Below are positions 6,489 to 15,464 of a stretch of DNA of 64,000 bases, piece by piece (the stretch's first letter is position 1; each line of letters opens with the position of its first letter). The notes beneath the pieces are model-generated. The model worked only from the letters and a program-made list of their open reading frames with translations. It was not told where the DNA came from and searched no databases. The translations under genes and the position numbers were made by a program. Where the stretch lies: the NCBI RefSeq assembly GCF_002858715.1, contig NZ_PJZH01000007.1:1-64000 (forward strand), in the 5' to 3' direction. The stretch comes from Chimaeribacter coloradensis (lineage in GTDB: Bacteria > Pseudomonadota > Gammaproteobacteria > Enterobacterales > Enterobacteriaceae).

Positions 6489-8213
6489 ATGACTACCCGC
6501 CTAGAAAAATTAAAAGCATGTAATTCCAAACCAGATTTCGCACGACTTTTAGGAATTGACCCGGTTTTTATGACCCGTGTCATATATATAAGAAATACTG
6601 ATAACCTATATTCACAATTCGCTATTAAAAAAAAGAATGGTTCTAATAGAATTAGATCAAACCCAGACTCTGAGCTCAAAGAAATACAAAGCAAGCTTTC
6701 CGATTTACTACAAGAATGTTTAAATAACCTCCGAGAAAATTTAAAAGAAGATAATCATTTCTCTCATGGATTTGAGCGCAACCGTAGCATTATTACAAAT
6801 GCAGAAAAGCATAAGTCAAAGAAGTGGGTTCTTAATATAGATCTTTGTAATTTCTTTGATGAATTTAATTTTGGAAGGGTTAGGGGTTACTTTCTAAAAA
6901 ATAATAACTTTTCTCTCAACACAGAGCTTTCCACATTAATAGCCAAAATCGCATGTCATCAGGATAAGTTACCCCAAGGTAGCCCCTGCTCTCCCGTAAT
7001 AACCAACTTAATCCTAGTTTCTTTAGACAGGCGGCTAAGTAATCTATGTAATAACGTTGGCTGTACATACACACGATATGCTGATGATATAACAATCTCA
7101 ACTAATAAAAAAGAGTTTCCTAAGGAGATTATCAGAGACCAAGATGAGAAATCCATTATGTTAAATAACAAATTTCTTAAGGAAATAACATCTTCAGGCT
7201 TCAGAATTAATCATAACAAGTTAAGGCTTCTCGACAAAAAAATCCGCCAAGAGGTTACAGGATTAACTGTTAATCGTTTTGTAAATGTAGATAGTAAATA
7301 TGTAAAAACAGTTCGCGCAATGGCACATAGTCTATTTAACAAAGGGGAGTACACATTAATAGACAGAAAAACGCGCCAAGAAAGAGCTGGCACTATCAAT
7401 GAGTTAGGTGGCATGCTGAGCTTTATTGATTTTGTAGATAAATACAACAATAGATTACCGCACGTGATCAAATCCTCACATAACAAGCGTGAAAAAGTAT
7501 ATTCGGATTTTCTTTATTACTCTGCTTTTTGGGGAAATACAAAGCCAACAATCTTGACTGAGGGAAAAACAGATATTACGTACCTGAGGGTAGCTTTGGA
7601 TGCGTTATCAGAAAACCATCCCAATCTAATTGGGAATAAAAACCTGGGCAATAAAACAGTACGAGATTATGGGATTAAATTCTTCAAAAACACATCTAAA
7701 ACAAAATATCTTTTAAACTTAGACGGAGGGGCTCCACATCTCAAAGATTTTATTATTGGCTTTGAAAAAAAGACAGATGCGTTTAAAGCAATCGCCAATC
7801 AAAAGCCTGTGATTGTTATTTTAGACAATGATTCAGGCAGCGCTGGTGCTAATGGAATTTTCCAAACTTTAATTGGAAAATCTTTCCCTAACATTACTCT
7901 TACAAGAGGTGAACTAAGAAATCAGAAGTGGACGTGGGTTACAAAAAACTTATATATAATTTTCACCCCTCTTAATGGTTTAAAAGATAGTTCTATGGAA
8001 GATCTTTTCCACAGTTCAGTATTACAAACAACGCTTGGTGATAAAGTATTTAACCGAACTAATACCAAATGCAAGGATAATGAATACGGCAAAGAGTTTT
8101 TTGCTACAGGCGTTGTGTTAAAACAGCGTAAAACAATCGATTTTTCAAATTTTAATTACATTTTTGAATCAATTTCAGAAATAATTGAACATAATAATTC
8201 CAGAAAAAAATAA
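6489..8213 (+). CDS. Retron reverse transcriptase fused to a TOPRIM domain
   Basis: Retron enzyme that reverse-transcribes its own msr-msd RNA; such systems act in phage defence by abortive infection. The ATG at 6489 has AAGGAG five bases upstream, giving 574 residues. The RT domain (about 1-310) shows the retron NAxxH motif (104-108), catalytic Asp 118, LPQGSPCSP (161-169), YADD (197-200) and VTGL (256-259). A C-terminal TOPRIM domain follows: TEGKTD with Glu 358 and DND at 446-448, then SMEDLF. This architecture is that of retron Eco2 (Ec67), where the TOPRIM part is the likely toxic nuclease effector, so no separate effector gene is needed. The gene is visibly AT-rich with non-host codon use, indicating transfer. 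It starts 18 bases after the RNA. Confidence 0.95.
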   Translation: MTTRLEKLKACNSKPDFARLLGIDPVFMTRVIYIRNTDNLYSQFAIKKKNGSNRIRSNPDSELKEIQSKLSDLLQECLNNLRENLKEDNHFSHGFERNRSIITNAEKHKSKKWVLNIDLCNFFDEFNFGRVRGYFLKNNNFSLNTELSTLIAKIACHQDKLPQGSPCSPVITNLILVSLDRRLSNLCNNVGCTYTRYADDITISTNKKEFPKEIIRDQDEKSIMLNNKFLKEITSSGFRINHNKLRLLDKKIRQEVTGLTVNRFVNVDSKYVKTVRAMAHSLFNKGEYTLIDRKTRQERAGTINELGGMLSFIDFVDKYNNRLPHVIKSSHNKREKVYSDFLYYSAFWGNTKPTILTEGKTDITYLRVALDALSENHPNLIGNKNLGNKTVRDYGIKFFKNTSKTKYLLNLDGGAPHLKDFIIGFEKKTDAFKAIANQKPVIVILDNDSGSAGANGIFQTLIGKSFPNITLTRGELRNQKWTWVTKNLYIIFTPLNGLKDSSMEDLFHSSVLQTTLGDKVFNRTNTKCKDNEYGKEFFATGVVLKQRKTIDFSNFNYIFESISEIIEHNNSRKK

Positions 8214-8637
8214 TTAAAGTTAATATTAAGCAAGATTCATTAGGTTGCTAATTATAATAATTAGTAGTTCCTGATTGAAGCAACTGTAACTTAGAGTGCA
8301 AACACTCAAGAATCACGCTGGCGGCGATTGTGAGCGACAACTTTTGACAACTCCCTCCCTTCACAAACTGACTGACCTCTTCTCGATTGATTAACACATA
8401 TGATTTCAGCAATATTCGCTCCTGGCACAACGCAGACATTCGCTTGCCACACCCGCAACCCCTTTTTTTCCGTGAAGCAACAGGAGCGTGAAACATTCAG
8501 GTATGCCAATGCCCTGAAAGCCGGGTGGGGAGAAACCCTGCGGCTCCGCCCGGCAACAATGTTGATTCCCCCCTGCCACACCCGCAATGCAATGAGCCTG
8601 TCAGAAAACGGCGGGGGCAGCGGCTGTTCAACGGGCA
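8214..8637. other. Retron 3' flank with a duplicated 14-bp sequence and a doubtful ORF
   Basis: TGCCACACCCGCAA occurs at 8445-8458 and 8574-8587, each ending a loosely similar stretch. On the minus strand a 110-codon frame (8306-8638) reads through both, giving LRVWQ twice. Its ATG overlaps the stop of the regulator gene (TGATG). The PHPAF and LRVWQ pieces remind me of Icd/Ash-like ORFs found around P4-type elements, but I cannot confirm this. It may be a repeat family or phage remnant marking the edge of the retron insertion. Confidence 0.35.
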
Positions 8638-9654
8638 TCAGGCCGACTCCCGGATCACCAGGTGGCCGGAGAGGGTGATCTGTTGGGGCGGGAGATCCGG
8701 GTCGCTGAGTTTGCGCAGGATTAAGGCGGCGGCCTGGCGGCCTGCCTCGTCGCTGGCGGAGGAGACGTAAGTAAAGGAAGGCGACGTGAGGTTGACGTGC
8801 AGCATGTCTTCAAAGCCCAGCAGCGCCACTTGCTGGGTCAGAAAGACATCCTTGCCCAGCGTGCGGCCGACCTGGTGGATACCGGCGATCCCGCCAATCA
8901 CCGCGTTCGGCGAGTGGCAGAGCAGCGCGGTAATGCTGTTGCTCTTCTCCAGCAGGCGGCGCGTCACCAGGCCCGCGGCCTGCGTGCTTTCAGCACACGC
9001 GGGCGCGAACTCCTCCCGGTAAGGCAGGCCGTATTGCGCCAGCGCGCTGCGGTAGCCCAGCAGGCGCTGCTGGCGGATGCGGTCCTCTGCCGTGCCGCCG
9101 AGATAGGCGATCTGCCGGTGGCCGCGCTCGATCAGGTAACGCGTCGCCAGCCCGGCCGCCTGCCGGTTGTCCCGCAGTACCAGATCGCCCGCCTCCTCCG
9201 GCAAAGACTGCGACACCACCACCCGCGGCAGCGGACAGCGGCGGATCTTCTCCGGCAACGCCGCGGACGATGAACCGGCAGCCAGGTAGATCACCCCCGC
9301 CACCCCCTGCTGCGCGAACGACAGCAGGCAGCGGTCCAGCGCCTCGCCCTCGTCCTGCGGCTGCCCCAGGAACACCATATACCGCTGCGCCTCCAGCGCC
9401 TGCACAATGCTCTCCATCACCCGCACGGTAAAACTGTCACTGAAATCGCGCACAATCAGCCCGATCAGGTTCGACGTATTGGCGCGCAGGTTCGCCGCTG
9501 CCACATTATGCACATAGCCCAGCGCCTGAATCGCCGCCTGCACCCGCGCAATGGTCTCCGGGGAGATCTTCCCTTTCCGGCGTAACACCAGCGACACGGT
9601 GGAGACCGACACCCCCGCCTCCCTGGCGACATCAACGATGCTGACCTTTTTCAC
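8638..9654 (-). CDS. LacI-family transcriptional regulator (MalI-like)
   Basis: DNA-binding repressor with an N-terminal LacI helix-turn-helix (VDVAREAGVSVSTVSLVLR) and hinge, then a periplasmic-binding-protein-like sugar-sensing domain. Likely start is GTG at 9654, preceded by GGAGG with four bases between; this gives 338 residues starting just before KKVSIVDV as in LacI proteins. An ATG at 9678 lacks a ribosome binding site. It lies 75 bases downstream of a PTS IIBC gene on the same strand, and both hinge and core resemble MalI, the regulator of malXY. It probably represses the permease through the operators at 11287-11313. The inducer is unknown. Confidence 0.9.
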   Translation of the reverse strand: MKKVSIVDVAREAGVSVSTVSLVLRRKGKISPETIARVQAAIQALGYVHNVAAANLRANTSNLIGLIVRDFSDSFTVRVMESIVQALEAQRYMVFLGQPQDEGEALDRCLLSFAQQGVAGVIYLAAGSSSAALPEKIRRCPLPRVVVSQSLPEEAGDLVLRDNRQAAGLATRYLIERGHRQIAYLGGTAEDRIRQQRLLGYRSALAQYGLPYREEFAPACAESTQAAGLVTRRLLEKSNSITALLCHSPNAVIGGIAGIHQVGRTLGKDVFLTQQVALLGFEDMLHVNLTSPSFTYVSSASDEAGRQAAALILRKLSDPDLPPQQITLSGHLVIRESA

Positions 9655-9729
9655 CTCTCCTCCCTGAACGCGCGACATAATCCGTAGAGAATAAAGCCTC
9701 CGGCGGGGAGCCCACAGCGAAATTTCCGC

Positions 9730-11229
9730 TTATTTACCCAGTGCCGCCGTCATCCGCTGGGCGATAAATTGCGCCCGTGCACCGAAGATCACCTGAATGC
9801 CGCGATCGCCGACGAACACCACGCCGCGCGCGCCCAGGCTGTTCAGCCCCTCTTTATCCACCGGCCCGCCCTGGGCTACCTCCAGGCGCAGGCGGGTGAT
9901 GCAGGCCCCCACGGAGCTGATGTTCCCGGCCCCGCCCAGCAGCCCGATGATCTCGGTGGCCAGCTCGTCGTCGCTTTTGTCCCCGGCGTCGGCGGTGACA
10001 TCCGCGCGCCCCGGCGTTTTGATGTCAAACCGGCGGATCACGAAGCGGAAGGTGACGTAGTAGATCAGGCCCATCGGCACGCCGATGATAATGGCGTTGA
10101 GGAAGTTGGTCTGGTAGCCGTTGAACGACGGCAGAATGCCGAAGGAGATGTAGTCAATCAGCCCGGCGGAGAAGGATTTGGCGATATGCGCATGCAGCAG
10201 GTACATGCCCATGTAGGCCAGCCCGGCCATGATGGCATTGAAGACGTAGAGCACCGGCGCGACGAAGATAAAGGTGAACTCCACCGGTTCGGTAATGCCG
10301 GTGAGGAAGCAGGTGAGCGCGGCGGAGAAGAGGATACCGGCGGCAATTTTTTTGTTTTTGCTGTGCGCTTCGTGGTACATCGCCAGGCAGGCGGCGGGCA
10401 GCGCAAACAGCATCAGCGGGAATTCGCCCTGCATGAATTTACCGGCGTTCTGGTAGCTGTCGCTGCTGAAGGATTTAACGCCCTCTTCCAGCATTTTGAA
10501 CCAGATGGTCTGGTCACCGTGGATCACCTGCCCGGCCTGGGTGGTGTAGTCACCGAACGAGTACCAGAAGGAGGGGTACCAGATGTGGTGCAGCCCGAGG
10601 GGGATCAGGGCGCGCTCGACCAGCCCGAAGATGAAGGTGGAGGCCGCCTGGTTGTCGCCGTTGACCACCACCGAGAGCGCATCGATGCCGGACTGGATGT
10701 ACTGCCAGATGTAGGGCAGCAGCAGGCCGAGCAGGAAGGAGAGGAAGGCGGTAGCGATGGCGACGAAGCGTTTGCCGGAGAAGAAGCCGAGGAATTCCGG
10801 CAGCTGGATGGTATGGAAGCGGTTGTAGCACCAGGCGGCCAGGATGCCGCAGATCAGTCCGCCAAAGACGCCCATCTGGAGGGTCGGGATGCCGACCACC
10901 ATCGCATATTTGCCGCCCTGCGCCGCCATTTCCGGGGTAATGGAGAGCACCGTGCCGATGGTGACGTTGGTGATAAACACCGACACCGCCGCCGAGAGCG
11001 CGGCGATGCCCGATTCCGACGCCAGCCCGACCGCCGACCCGATGGCAAACAGCAGCGGCAGGTTATCGAAGATCACCCCACCGGCATTCATCATCAGCGG
11101 TAAGTGGAACTTATCCCCGAACGCCAGCAGCAGCCCGGCGGCGGGCAACAGCGAGATCGGCAGCATCAACGCCCGGCCAATCATTGAGAGCTTAGACAGC
11201 GACTTCACTAACCCTGAGAGCAGACTCAT
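9730..11229 (-). CDS. PTS glucose/maltose-type permease, EIIBC (MalX/PtsG family)
   Basis: Sugar-specific phosphotransferase permease that imports and phosphorylates its sugar. The 499-residue product begins at ATG 11229 (AGGGG nine bases upstream). The EIIC domain (about 1-385) has ten or so membrane segments and the signature GITEPVEFTF; the EIIB domain (about 420-499) has the phosphorylatable cysteine in VGACITRLRL. No EIIA is fused or adjacent, so phosphate would come from a soluble EIIA such as Crr, as for PtsG and MalX. It forms a unit with the downstream LacI-type gene, a tandem arrangement unlike the divergent malI-malX pair of E. coli. No catabolic gene accompanies it; the sugar is not determined. 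Confidence 0.92.
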   Translation of the reverse strand: MSLLSGLVKSLSKLSMIGRALMLPISLLPAAGLLLAFGDKFHLPLMMNAGGVIFDNLPLLFAIGSAVGLASESGIAALSAAVSVFITNVTIGTVLSITPEMAAQGGKYAMVVGIPTLQMGVFGGLICGILAAWCYNRFHTIQLPEFLGFFSGKRFVAIATAFLSFLLGLLLPYIWQYIQSGIDALSVVVNGDNQAASTFIFGLVERALIPLGLHHIWYPSFWYSFGDYTTQAGQVIHGDQTIWFKMLEEGVKSFSSDSYQNAGKFMQGEFPLMLFALPAACLAMYHEAHSKNKKIAAGILFSAALTCFLTGITEPVEFTFIFVAPVLYVFNAIMAGLAYMGMYLLHAHIAKSFSAGLIDYISFGILPSFNGYQTNFLNAIIIGVPMGLIYYVTFRFVIRRFDIKTPGRADVTADAGDKSDDELATEIIGLLGGAGNISSVGACITRLRLEVAQGGPVDKEGLNSLGARGVVFVGDRGIQVIFGARAQFIAQRMTAALGK

Positions 11230-11286
11230 CGTTATTCCCCTGAAAAACACCCAAACCCTGCGCCAACCGCGCGCTGATAATGTAAG

Positions 11287-11313
11287 TAGAACGTTCTAGT
11301 AAAACGTTCTACT
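11287..11313. promoter_or_regulatory. Tandem LacI-family operators upstream of the PTS gene
   Basis: A perfect 12-bp palindrome TAGAACGTTCTA (11287-11298) and an imperfect 16-bp palindrome (11298-11313, AGTAAAAC/GTTCTACT, one mismatch) have centres 13 bp apart. Both have the central AACGTT typical of LacI-family operators, including those of MalI. They lie 58-84 bases upstream of the permease start, where they would overlap its promoter. Confidence 0.7.
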
Positions 11314-11469
11314 ACTGTGAAATACGCGCCGGAAACGCGCAACAGAAATCACGTCCCCAGCCATAGGGAATTGTGATTGTTTGAACCGCATCAATAATCG
11401 CTGTACATACTTCCGCCCGCCCCGCATCAATGCGCAGCGTTCTTCCCGTTGTTGGGGGAGCCGACCTGA

Positions 11470-11800
11470 AGGGAATGAAAGAACAATTGCTGAACGGAGA
11501 CACAAAAGGAAAGTAACAGCCGGTTTGCGAAATCCATCGCCTCTGCTTTTTTCTGGTATGTCAAAAAACTTGCGGAGGGGGTGAGATGGTACGTAAAAAT
11601 CCTTGCCGAACAGAGTCAGAAAACGCCTTCATCAAAGATAACGCCCCTGCTCTTTCCTTGCCGAATACGAATCAAAAGGAACGTAACAGCACGCTGCGAC
11701 ATGAATCGCCCCTACTCTTTCCTTACATACCTGATGATTTGCAGTCTGGTGGGGGCGTAAAAATCATTGCCGAATGGAGACGCAGGGCCGGGTGAGCGGG
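11470..11800 (-). repeat. Decayed units of the 112-bp repeat downstream of cheZ
   Basis: Three versions of the AAAATCATTGCCGAA block are seen at about 11478, 11594 and 11759. The first two are degenerate (CAATTGCTGAACGG, AAAATCCTTGCCGAAC) and the last intact. CTCTTTCCTTGCCG near 11658 and CTCTTTCCTTACATACC at 11715 are the matching partner segments. The region between the PTS promoter and this array has no gene. Confidence 0.7.
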
Positions 11801-12125
11801 CATGGACAAATTGGCCGGGAGCCAATTTGAACAACGCGAAGCGTTGGCCCCGAAGGGGTGAGCCCCAGGGATGGGGCGAATCTCCCCGCGAGAGGGACAG
11901 CCACGCTGGGAGCGTGTCTGTACCGGCCCGATCAGCCCGGAGGCGCAATGAGGGACAAATTGGCCGGGAGCCAATTTGCACAACGCGAAGCGTTGCCCCG
12001 AAGGGGTGAGCCCCAGGGACGGGGCGAATACACACGCGGGAGCGTGCAATGATTCAGCGGGGGCACCGGATGTGCGCGGGTGCAGGGCGAGCGCACTGGC
12101 GCGCCCTGCTCGGTTGAGGCTCGGA
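11710..12125 (-). repeat. Mosaic palindromic repeat, copy 3, with extra cassettes
   Basis: Same orientation as copy 2, sharing its ends (CCTACTCTTTCCTTACATACC at one side, GGGAGCGTGCAATGATTCAG near the other). It carries two insertions of a 77-78-bp cassette (11804-11881 and 11953-12029) absent from copies 1 and 2. Each cassette packs four small palindromes: AAATTGGC/GCCAATTT, AACGC/GCGTT, CCCC/GGGG and a second CCCC/GGGG. The terminal hairpin (12082-12109) is kept in shape but not sequence: GCAGGGCG/CGCCCTGC replaces the GCAAGGGG/CCCCTTGC arms of copies 1 and 2. No gene is present. Confidence 0.85.
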
Positions 12126-12241
12126 AAGCCGGGTAGACAACGGGACATAAACAACCGAAACATCCCGCCCCGCCTATCAAAGACAAATGCGGCGTACCCA
12201 CGCCCGCAGGCGCTGGCCCCAATCGCCCCCTGCCGGCAGGC

Positions 12242-12275
12242 AAAAAAAATCCCCCCACGGCCACCGTGGAGGGAT
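12242..12275 (-). terminator. Rho-independent terminator of the tsr-cheRBYZ operon
   Basis: On the minus strand a CCTCCACGG/CCGTGGGGG stem is followed by eight U residues (A-run 12242-12249). It lies 15 bases after the cheZ stop and isolates the che operon from the repeats and PTS block. Confidence 0.88.
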
Positions 12276-12289
12276 CACCAAAAGCAGGA

Positions 12290-12934
12290 TCAGAACCCCA
12301 GACTATCCAGCAGATCGTCAACCTGTGCCTGGCTGGCAACAACACCCACACCGTTCGCATCGAGTTGCGGCCCGTTGAGCAGGCTGTCGTTTTCGCGCTT
12401 CGGTTTGGCGGCCTGATCGGGAATGTTCTCCATCAGCACCATCAGCAGCTGCGTTTCGATCTCTTGTACCACGCTCATCATGCGCTTGATCACCTGACCG
12501 GTCAGGTCCTGGAAATCCTGCGCCATCATGATCTCCATCAACTGGGCGTTGGTGAAGCTGGTGTGGTCCGGCACGGCCGCCAGGTAGCCGCGGGTGTCGG
12601 TGACCAGTTCGCGGGCGTCCGCCAGCTCGATCGGGTTTTCAAACCAGGCGTCCCAGCGCCCGGAGAGCGCTTTCGCCCCGGTTTCCAGTTCGTTCTGGCG
12701 CGGCTGGGCCGCCTCCACGCTGCTCAGCGCACGCTCGGCGGCCTGCGCGGTCATGGTGACCACGTAGTCCAGCCGGTCACGGGCGTCAGGAATGGCTTCC
12801 GCCGCCTGCGCAATCGCCTGATCCAGCCCCAGTTCCCGCATACTGTCGCGCAGCATACGCGTCAGCTGCCCGATGCGCGAAATAATGTCGCCGGCGGAGG
12901 CGGCATCCAACGGGGGCGTGTGATGTTGTGCCAT
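12290..12934 (-). CDS. cheZ: Chemotaxis phosphatase CheZ
   Basis: Cytoplasmic phosphatase that dephosphorylates CheY-P and so ends tumbling signals. At 214 residues it has the E. coli length. The long helical region includes the conserved [16 protein letters not shown] segment that holds the catalytic Asp-Gln pair, and the C-terminus [10 protein letters not shown] is the CheY-binding tail. The start is ATG 12934, 10 bases after cheY. It is the last gene of the chemotaxis operon; flhB normally follows closely, but here an accessory block separates them. Confidence 0.97.
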   Translation of the reverse strand: MAQHHTPPLDAASAGDIISRIGQLTRMLRDSMRELGLDQAIAQAAEAIPDARDRLDYVVTMTAQAAERALSSVEAAQPRQNELETGAKALSGRWDAWFENPIELADARELVTDTRGYLAAVPDHTSFTNAQLMEIMMAQDFQDLTGQVIKRMMSVVQEIETQLLMVLMENIPDQAAKPKRENDSLLNGPQLDANGVGVVASQAQVDDLLDSLGF

Positions 12935-12944
12935 ACCCTTCTCC

Positions 12945-13334
12945 TTACATCCCGAGTTTTTCGAAGATCTTATTCAGTTTTTCTTCGAGGGTGGCTGCGG
13001 TGAACGGTTTCACCACGTAGCCGCTTGCGCCGGCCTGGGCGGCGGCGATGATGTTCTCTTTCTTGGCTTCGGCCGTCACCATCAGCACCGGCATGGAAGC
13101 CAGGGCAGCGTCGGCACGGATGGTCTGCAGCAGTTGCAGGCCGTCAACGTTCGGCATGTTCCAGTCAGAGACCACGAAATCAAACGGCGCGCTGCGCAGT
13201 TTGTTCAGGGCGTCGGCACCGTCTTCGGCCTCTTCGACGTTGTTAAAGCCCAGCTCTTTCAGCAAGTTCCTGACGATGCGGCGCATCGTGGAGAAGTCGT
13301 CCACCACCAGGAAGCGAAGGTTCTTATCTGCCAT
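12945..13334 (-). CDS. cheY: Chemotaxis response regulator CheY
   Basis: Single-domain receiver that, when phosphorylated by CheA, binds the flagellar switch to cause clockwise rotation. The 129-residue protein shows the acidic pair near the N-terminus ([10 protein letters not shown]), the phospho-acceptor Asp in [10 protein letters not shown], the switch Thr in [10 protein letters not shown] and the Lys in YVVKPFTA. Length and spacing match E. coli CheY. It lies between cheB (68 bases upstream) and cheZ. Confidence 0.98.
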   Translation of the reverse strand: MADKNLRFLVVDDFSTMRRIVRNLLKELGFNNVEEAEDGADALNKLRSAPFDFVVSDWNMPNVDGLQLLQTIRADAALASMPVLMVTAEAKKENIIAAAQAGASGYVVKPFTAATLEEKLNKIFEKLGM

Positions 13335-13402
13335 ACGTACTCCTAACTAAGGTTTGTTATTCAGTTCTGAGCGAAATTGCTCATGTTAAAAGGCACCGCG
13401 CA

Positions 13403-14455
13403 TCAGATGCGCAGAGCCTGCCCGGCTGAGATTTGCGCCAGCATCCGCTGGCTTATCTGGCTCAGGTCCACCACTTCGCTGACACCGCCGGCGGCGATGG
13501 CTTCACGCGGCATGCCGAATACCACGCAACTGGCCTCGTTCTGCGCCAGGGTGTACGCGCCTGCCCGGTGCATCTCCAGCATGCCTGCGGCACCGTCGTT
13601 GCCCATCCCGGTCAGGATGACCCCTACCGCATTGCGCCCGGCGTACTGCGCCACCGAGCGGAACAGCACATCCACTGACGGCCGGTGGCGGTTGACCGCC
13701 GGGCCGTCAGTGATTTTGACCTGGTAGTTGGCGCCGCTGCGCGCCAGCTCCATATGCCGGTCGCCCGGCGCAATATAGGCGTGGCCCGGCAGCACACGCT
13801 CGCCGTCTTCCGCCTCTTTCACCGTGATCTGGCAAAGCTTGTTGAGCCGGTCCGCAAAGGAGCGGGTAAAGCCCGGCGGCATATGCTGGGTAATCATCAG
13901 CGCCGGGCTGGAGGGCGGCAGCGGTTGCAGCACATGGCGGATCGCCTCGGTGCCGCCGGTAGAGGAGCCGATGGCGATCAGCTTCTCACTGCTGAGCAGC
14001 GGCGCATGGCTGAGCATCGCCGGGCTGTGTGCGCCCGGCTGGCGCTGGGTCAGCCGCGCCTTGGAGGCGGTGCGGATCTTGTCGGCGATCATCTCGCTGT
14101 AGGCCAGCATCCCCTCGCGGATGCCGAGCTGCGGCTTGGTGACGAAGTCGATCGCGCCCAGCTCCAGCGCCCGCAACGTGATCTCCGAGCCTTTGCCGGT
14201 CAGGGAGGAGACCATCACCACCGGCATCGGCCGCAGGCGCATCAGCTTCTCGAGGAAGTCCAGCCCGTCCATGCGCGGCATTTCGACGTCCAGCGTCAGC
14301 ACGTCCGGGTTATATTTTTTGATGAGATCGCGCGCCACCAGCGGATCGGGCGCGGTGGCAACCATGTCCATGTCCGGGTGGCTGTTGATGATCTCGGTCA
14401 TTAACTGGCGCATCAGTGCTGAGTCATCAACACTCAGTACCCTGATTTTACTCAT
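13403..14455 (-). CDS. cheB: Chemotaxis protein-glutamate methylesterase/deamidase CheB
   Basis: Adaptation enzyme that removes methyl groups from receptor glutamates and deamidates glutamines when phosphorylated by CheA. The N-terminal receiver has its phospho-Asp in LTLDVEMPR. The C-terminal esterase shows the catalytic triad contexts [10 protein letters not shown] (Ser), TQHMPPGFT (His) and GMGNDGAAG (Asp). At 350 residues the length is normal. The start overlaps the cheR stop by four bases, so the two opposing adaptation enzymes are translationally coupled. Confidence 0.97.
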   Translation of the reverse strand: MSKIRVLSVDDSALMRQLMTEIINSHPDMDMVATAPDPLVARDLIKKYNPDVLTLDVEMPRMDGLDFLEKLMRLRPMPVVMVSSLTGKGSEITLRALELGAIDFVTKPQLGIREGMLAYSEMIADKIRTASKARLTQRQPGAHSPAMLSHAPLLSSEKLIAIGSSTGGTEAIRHVLQPLPPSSPALMITQHMPPGFTRSFADRLNKLCQITVKEAEDGERVLPGHAYIAPGDRHMELARSGANYQVKITDGPAVNRHRPSVDVLFRSVAQYAGRNAVGVILTGMGNDGAAGMLEMHRAGAYTLAQNEASCVVFGMPREAIAAGGVSEVVDLSQISQRMLAQISAGQALRI

Positions 14456-15324
14456 GACTTCTCCTTGGCCAGGCTATACACGGTCTGGCCGCGCAAGCAG
14501 AATTCCCGGCTGATCTGACTGAAGTTTTCAGAATGGCCGGCGAACATCAGCCCGCCCGGCTTCAGCAGGGGAACGAAACGCCGCAGGATGCGCTCCTGGG
14601 TCTCTTTATCGAAATAGATCATGACGTTGCGGCAGAAGATGGCATCAAACTGCCCCGGCAGCGCCCACTCCGGTGCCAGCAGGTTCAGCGGCTGGAAGGC
14701 CACCATCGCCGCCAGCTCCGGCCGCACCCGCACCAGCCCCTCATGCGGGCCGGTGCCGCGCAGGAAGAAGCGCTGCAACTGCTGCGGGCTGAGGGTGCGC
14801 AACTCCTCCTGCCGGTAAACGCCGGCGGTGGCCTTCTCCAGCACCTGGGTGTCGATGTCCGAGGCGATCACCTGCACGCCGTTGCCGCGGTTGCCGAGCG
14901 CCTCCATCAGGGTGATGGCGATGGAGTACGGCTCTTCGCCGGTTGAGGCTGCCGTGCTCCAGACGCTGTAGTTGCCGCCGCGCGACCGGGCGTGCTCCGC
15001 CAGGATCGGGAAGTGGTGCGCCTCGCGGAAGAACGCCGTCAGGTTGGTGGTCAGGGCGTTGATAAACGCCTGCCACTCCGCGCTGTTCTGGTTCTGCTCC
15101 AGTCTGGCCAGATACTGGCCGAAATCGTTCATCCCCAGGGTGCGCAGGCGGCGCACCAGCCGGTTGTAGACCATTTCACGTTTGTGGTCGGCCAGCACGA
15201 TGCCGGCACGCTGGTAAATCAGCTGGCTGATGCGCCGGAAATGCACATCAGACAGCGGCAGGCGCTGGGCCATCTGTGACAATGAGGCCAGATCAGGTTC
15301 CGGGGTCAGTGGTTGCCGGTTCAT
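14452..15324 (-). CDS. cheR: Chemotaxis receptor methyltransferase CheR
   Basis: S-adenosylmethionine-dependent enzyme that methylates receptor glutamates during adaptation. It has the N-terminal helical domain (about 1-100) with NLTAFFRE at its end, and the catalytic domain with the SAM site [14 protein letters not shown] and [10 protein letters not shown]. The 290-residue length is usual. The Tsr-type receptor upstream ends in the CheR-tethering pentapeptide NWETF. Confidence 0.97.
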   Translation of the reverse strand: MNRQPLTPEPDLASLSQMAQRLPLSDVHFRRISQLIYQRAGIVLADHKREMVYNRLVRRLRTLGMNDFGQYLARLEQNQNSAEWQAFINALTTNLTAFFREAHHFPILAEHARSRGGNYSVWSTAASTGEEPYSIAITLMEALGNRGNGVQVIASDIDTQVLEKATAGVYRQEELRTLSPQQLQRFFLRGTGPHEGLVRVRPELAAMVAFQPLNLLAPEWALPGQFDAIFCRNVMIYFDKETQERILRRFVPLLKPGGLMFAGHSENFSQISREFCLRGQTVYSLAKEKS

Positions 15325-15401
15325 AACGCCCCCTCAGGGTGCAAACAAAGCGCTGTGTTAATACTCAATCTCGGTCTTCCTGTGCTGCGGGCTGTTTGCG
15401 C

Positions 15402-15422
15402 CTGCCGGTAGGGCACCGGCAG
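15402..15422 (-). other. Intercistronic hairpin between tsr and cheR
   Basis: CTGCCGGT/ACCGGCAG arms (15402-15409 and 15415-15422) with a five-base loop and no U tract. It could stabilise or process the operon mRNA so that receptor and enzymes are made in different amounts. Confidence 0.45.
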
Positions 15423-15464
15423 GGTAATCACCGTCCTGTGGCCTCTGTCAGGCGTTGCCGCCGG

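Noticed and set aside
9769-11103. 444-codon plus-strand open frame opposite the PTS gene
   Set aside because: Antisense shadow with low-complexity Gly/Asp/His composition and no motif.
11586-12416. Several open frames of 60-146 codons within the repeat region near cheZ
   Set aside because: They read through palindromes and repeat units in all frames, and similar peptides arise from each repeat copy; no start signals.
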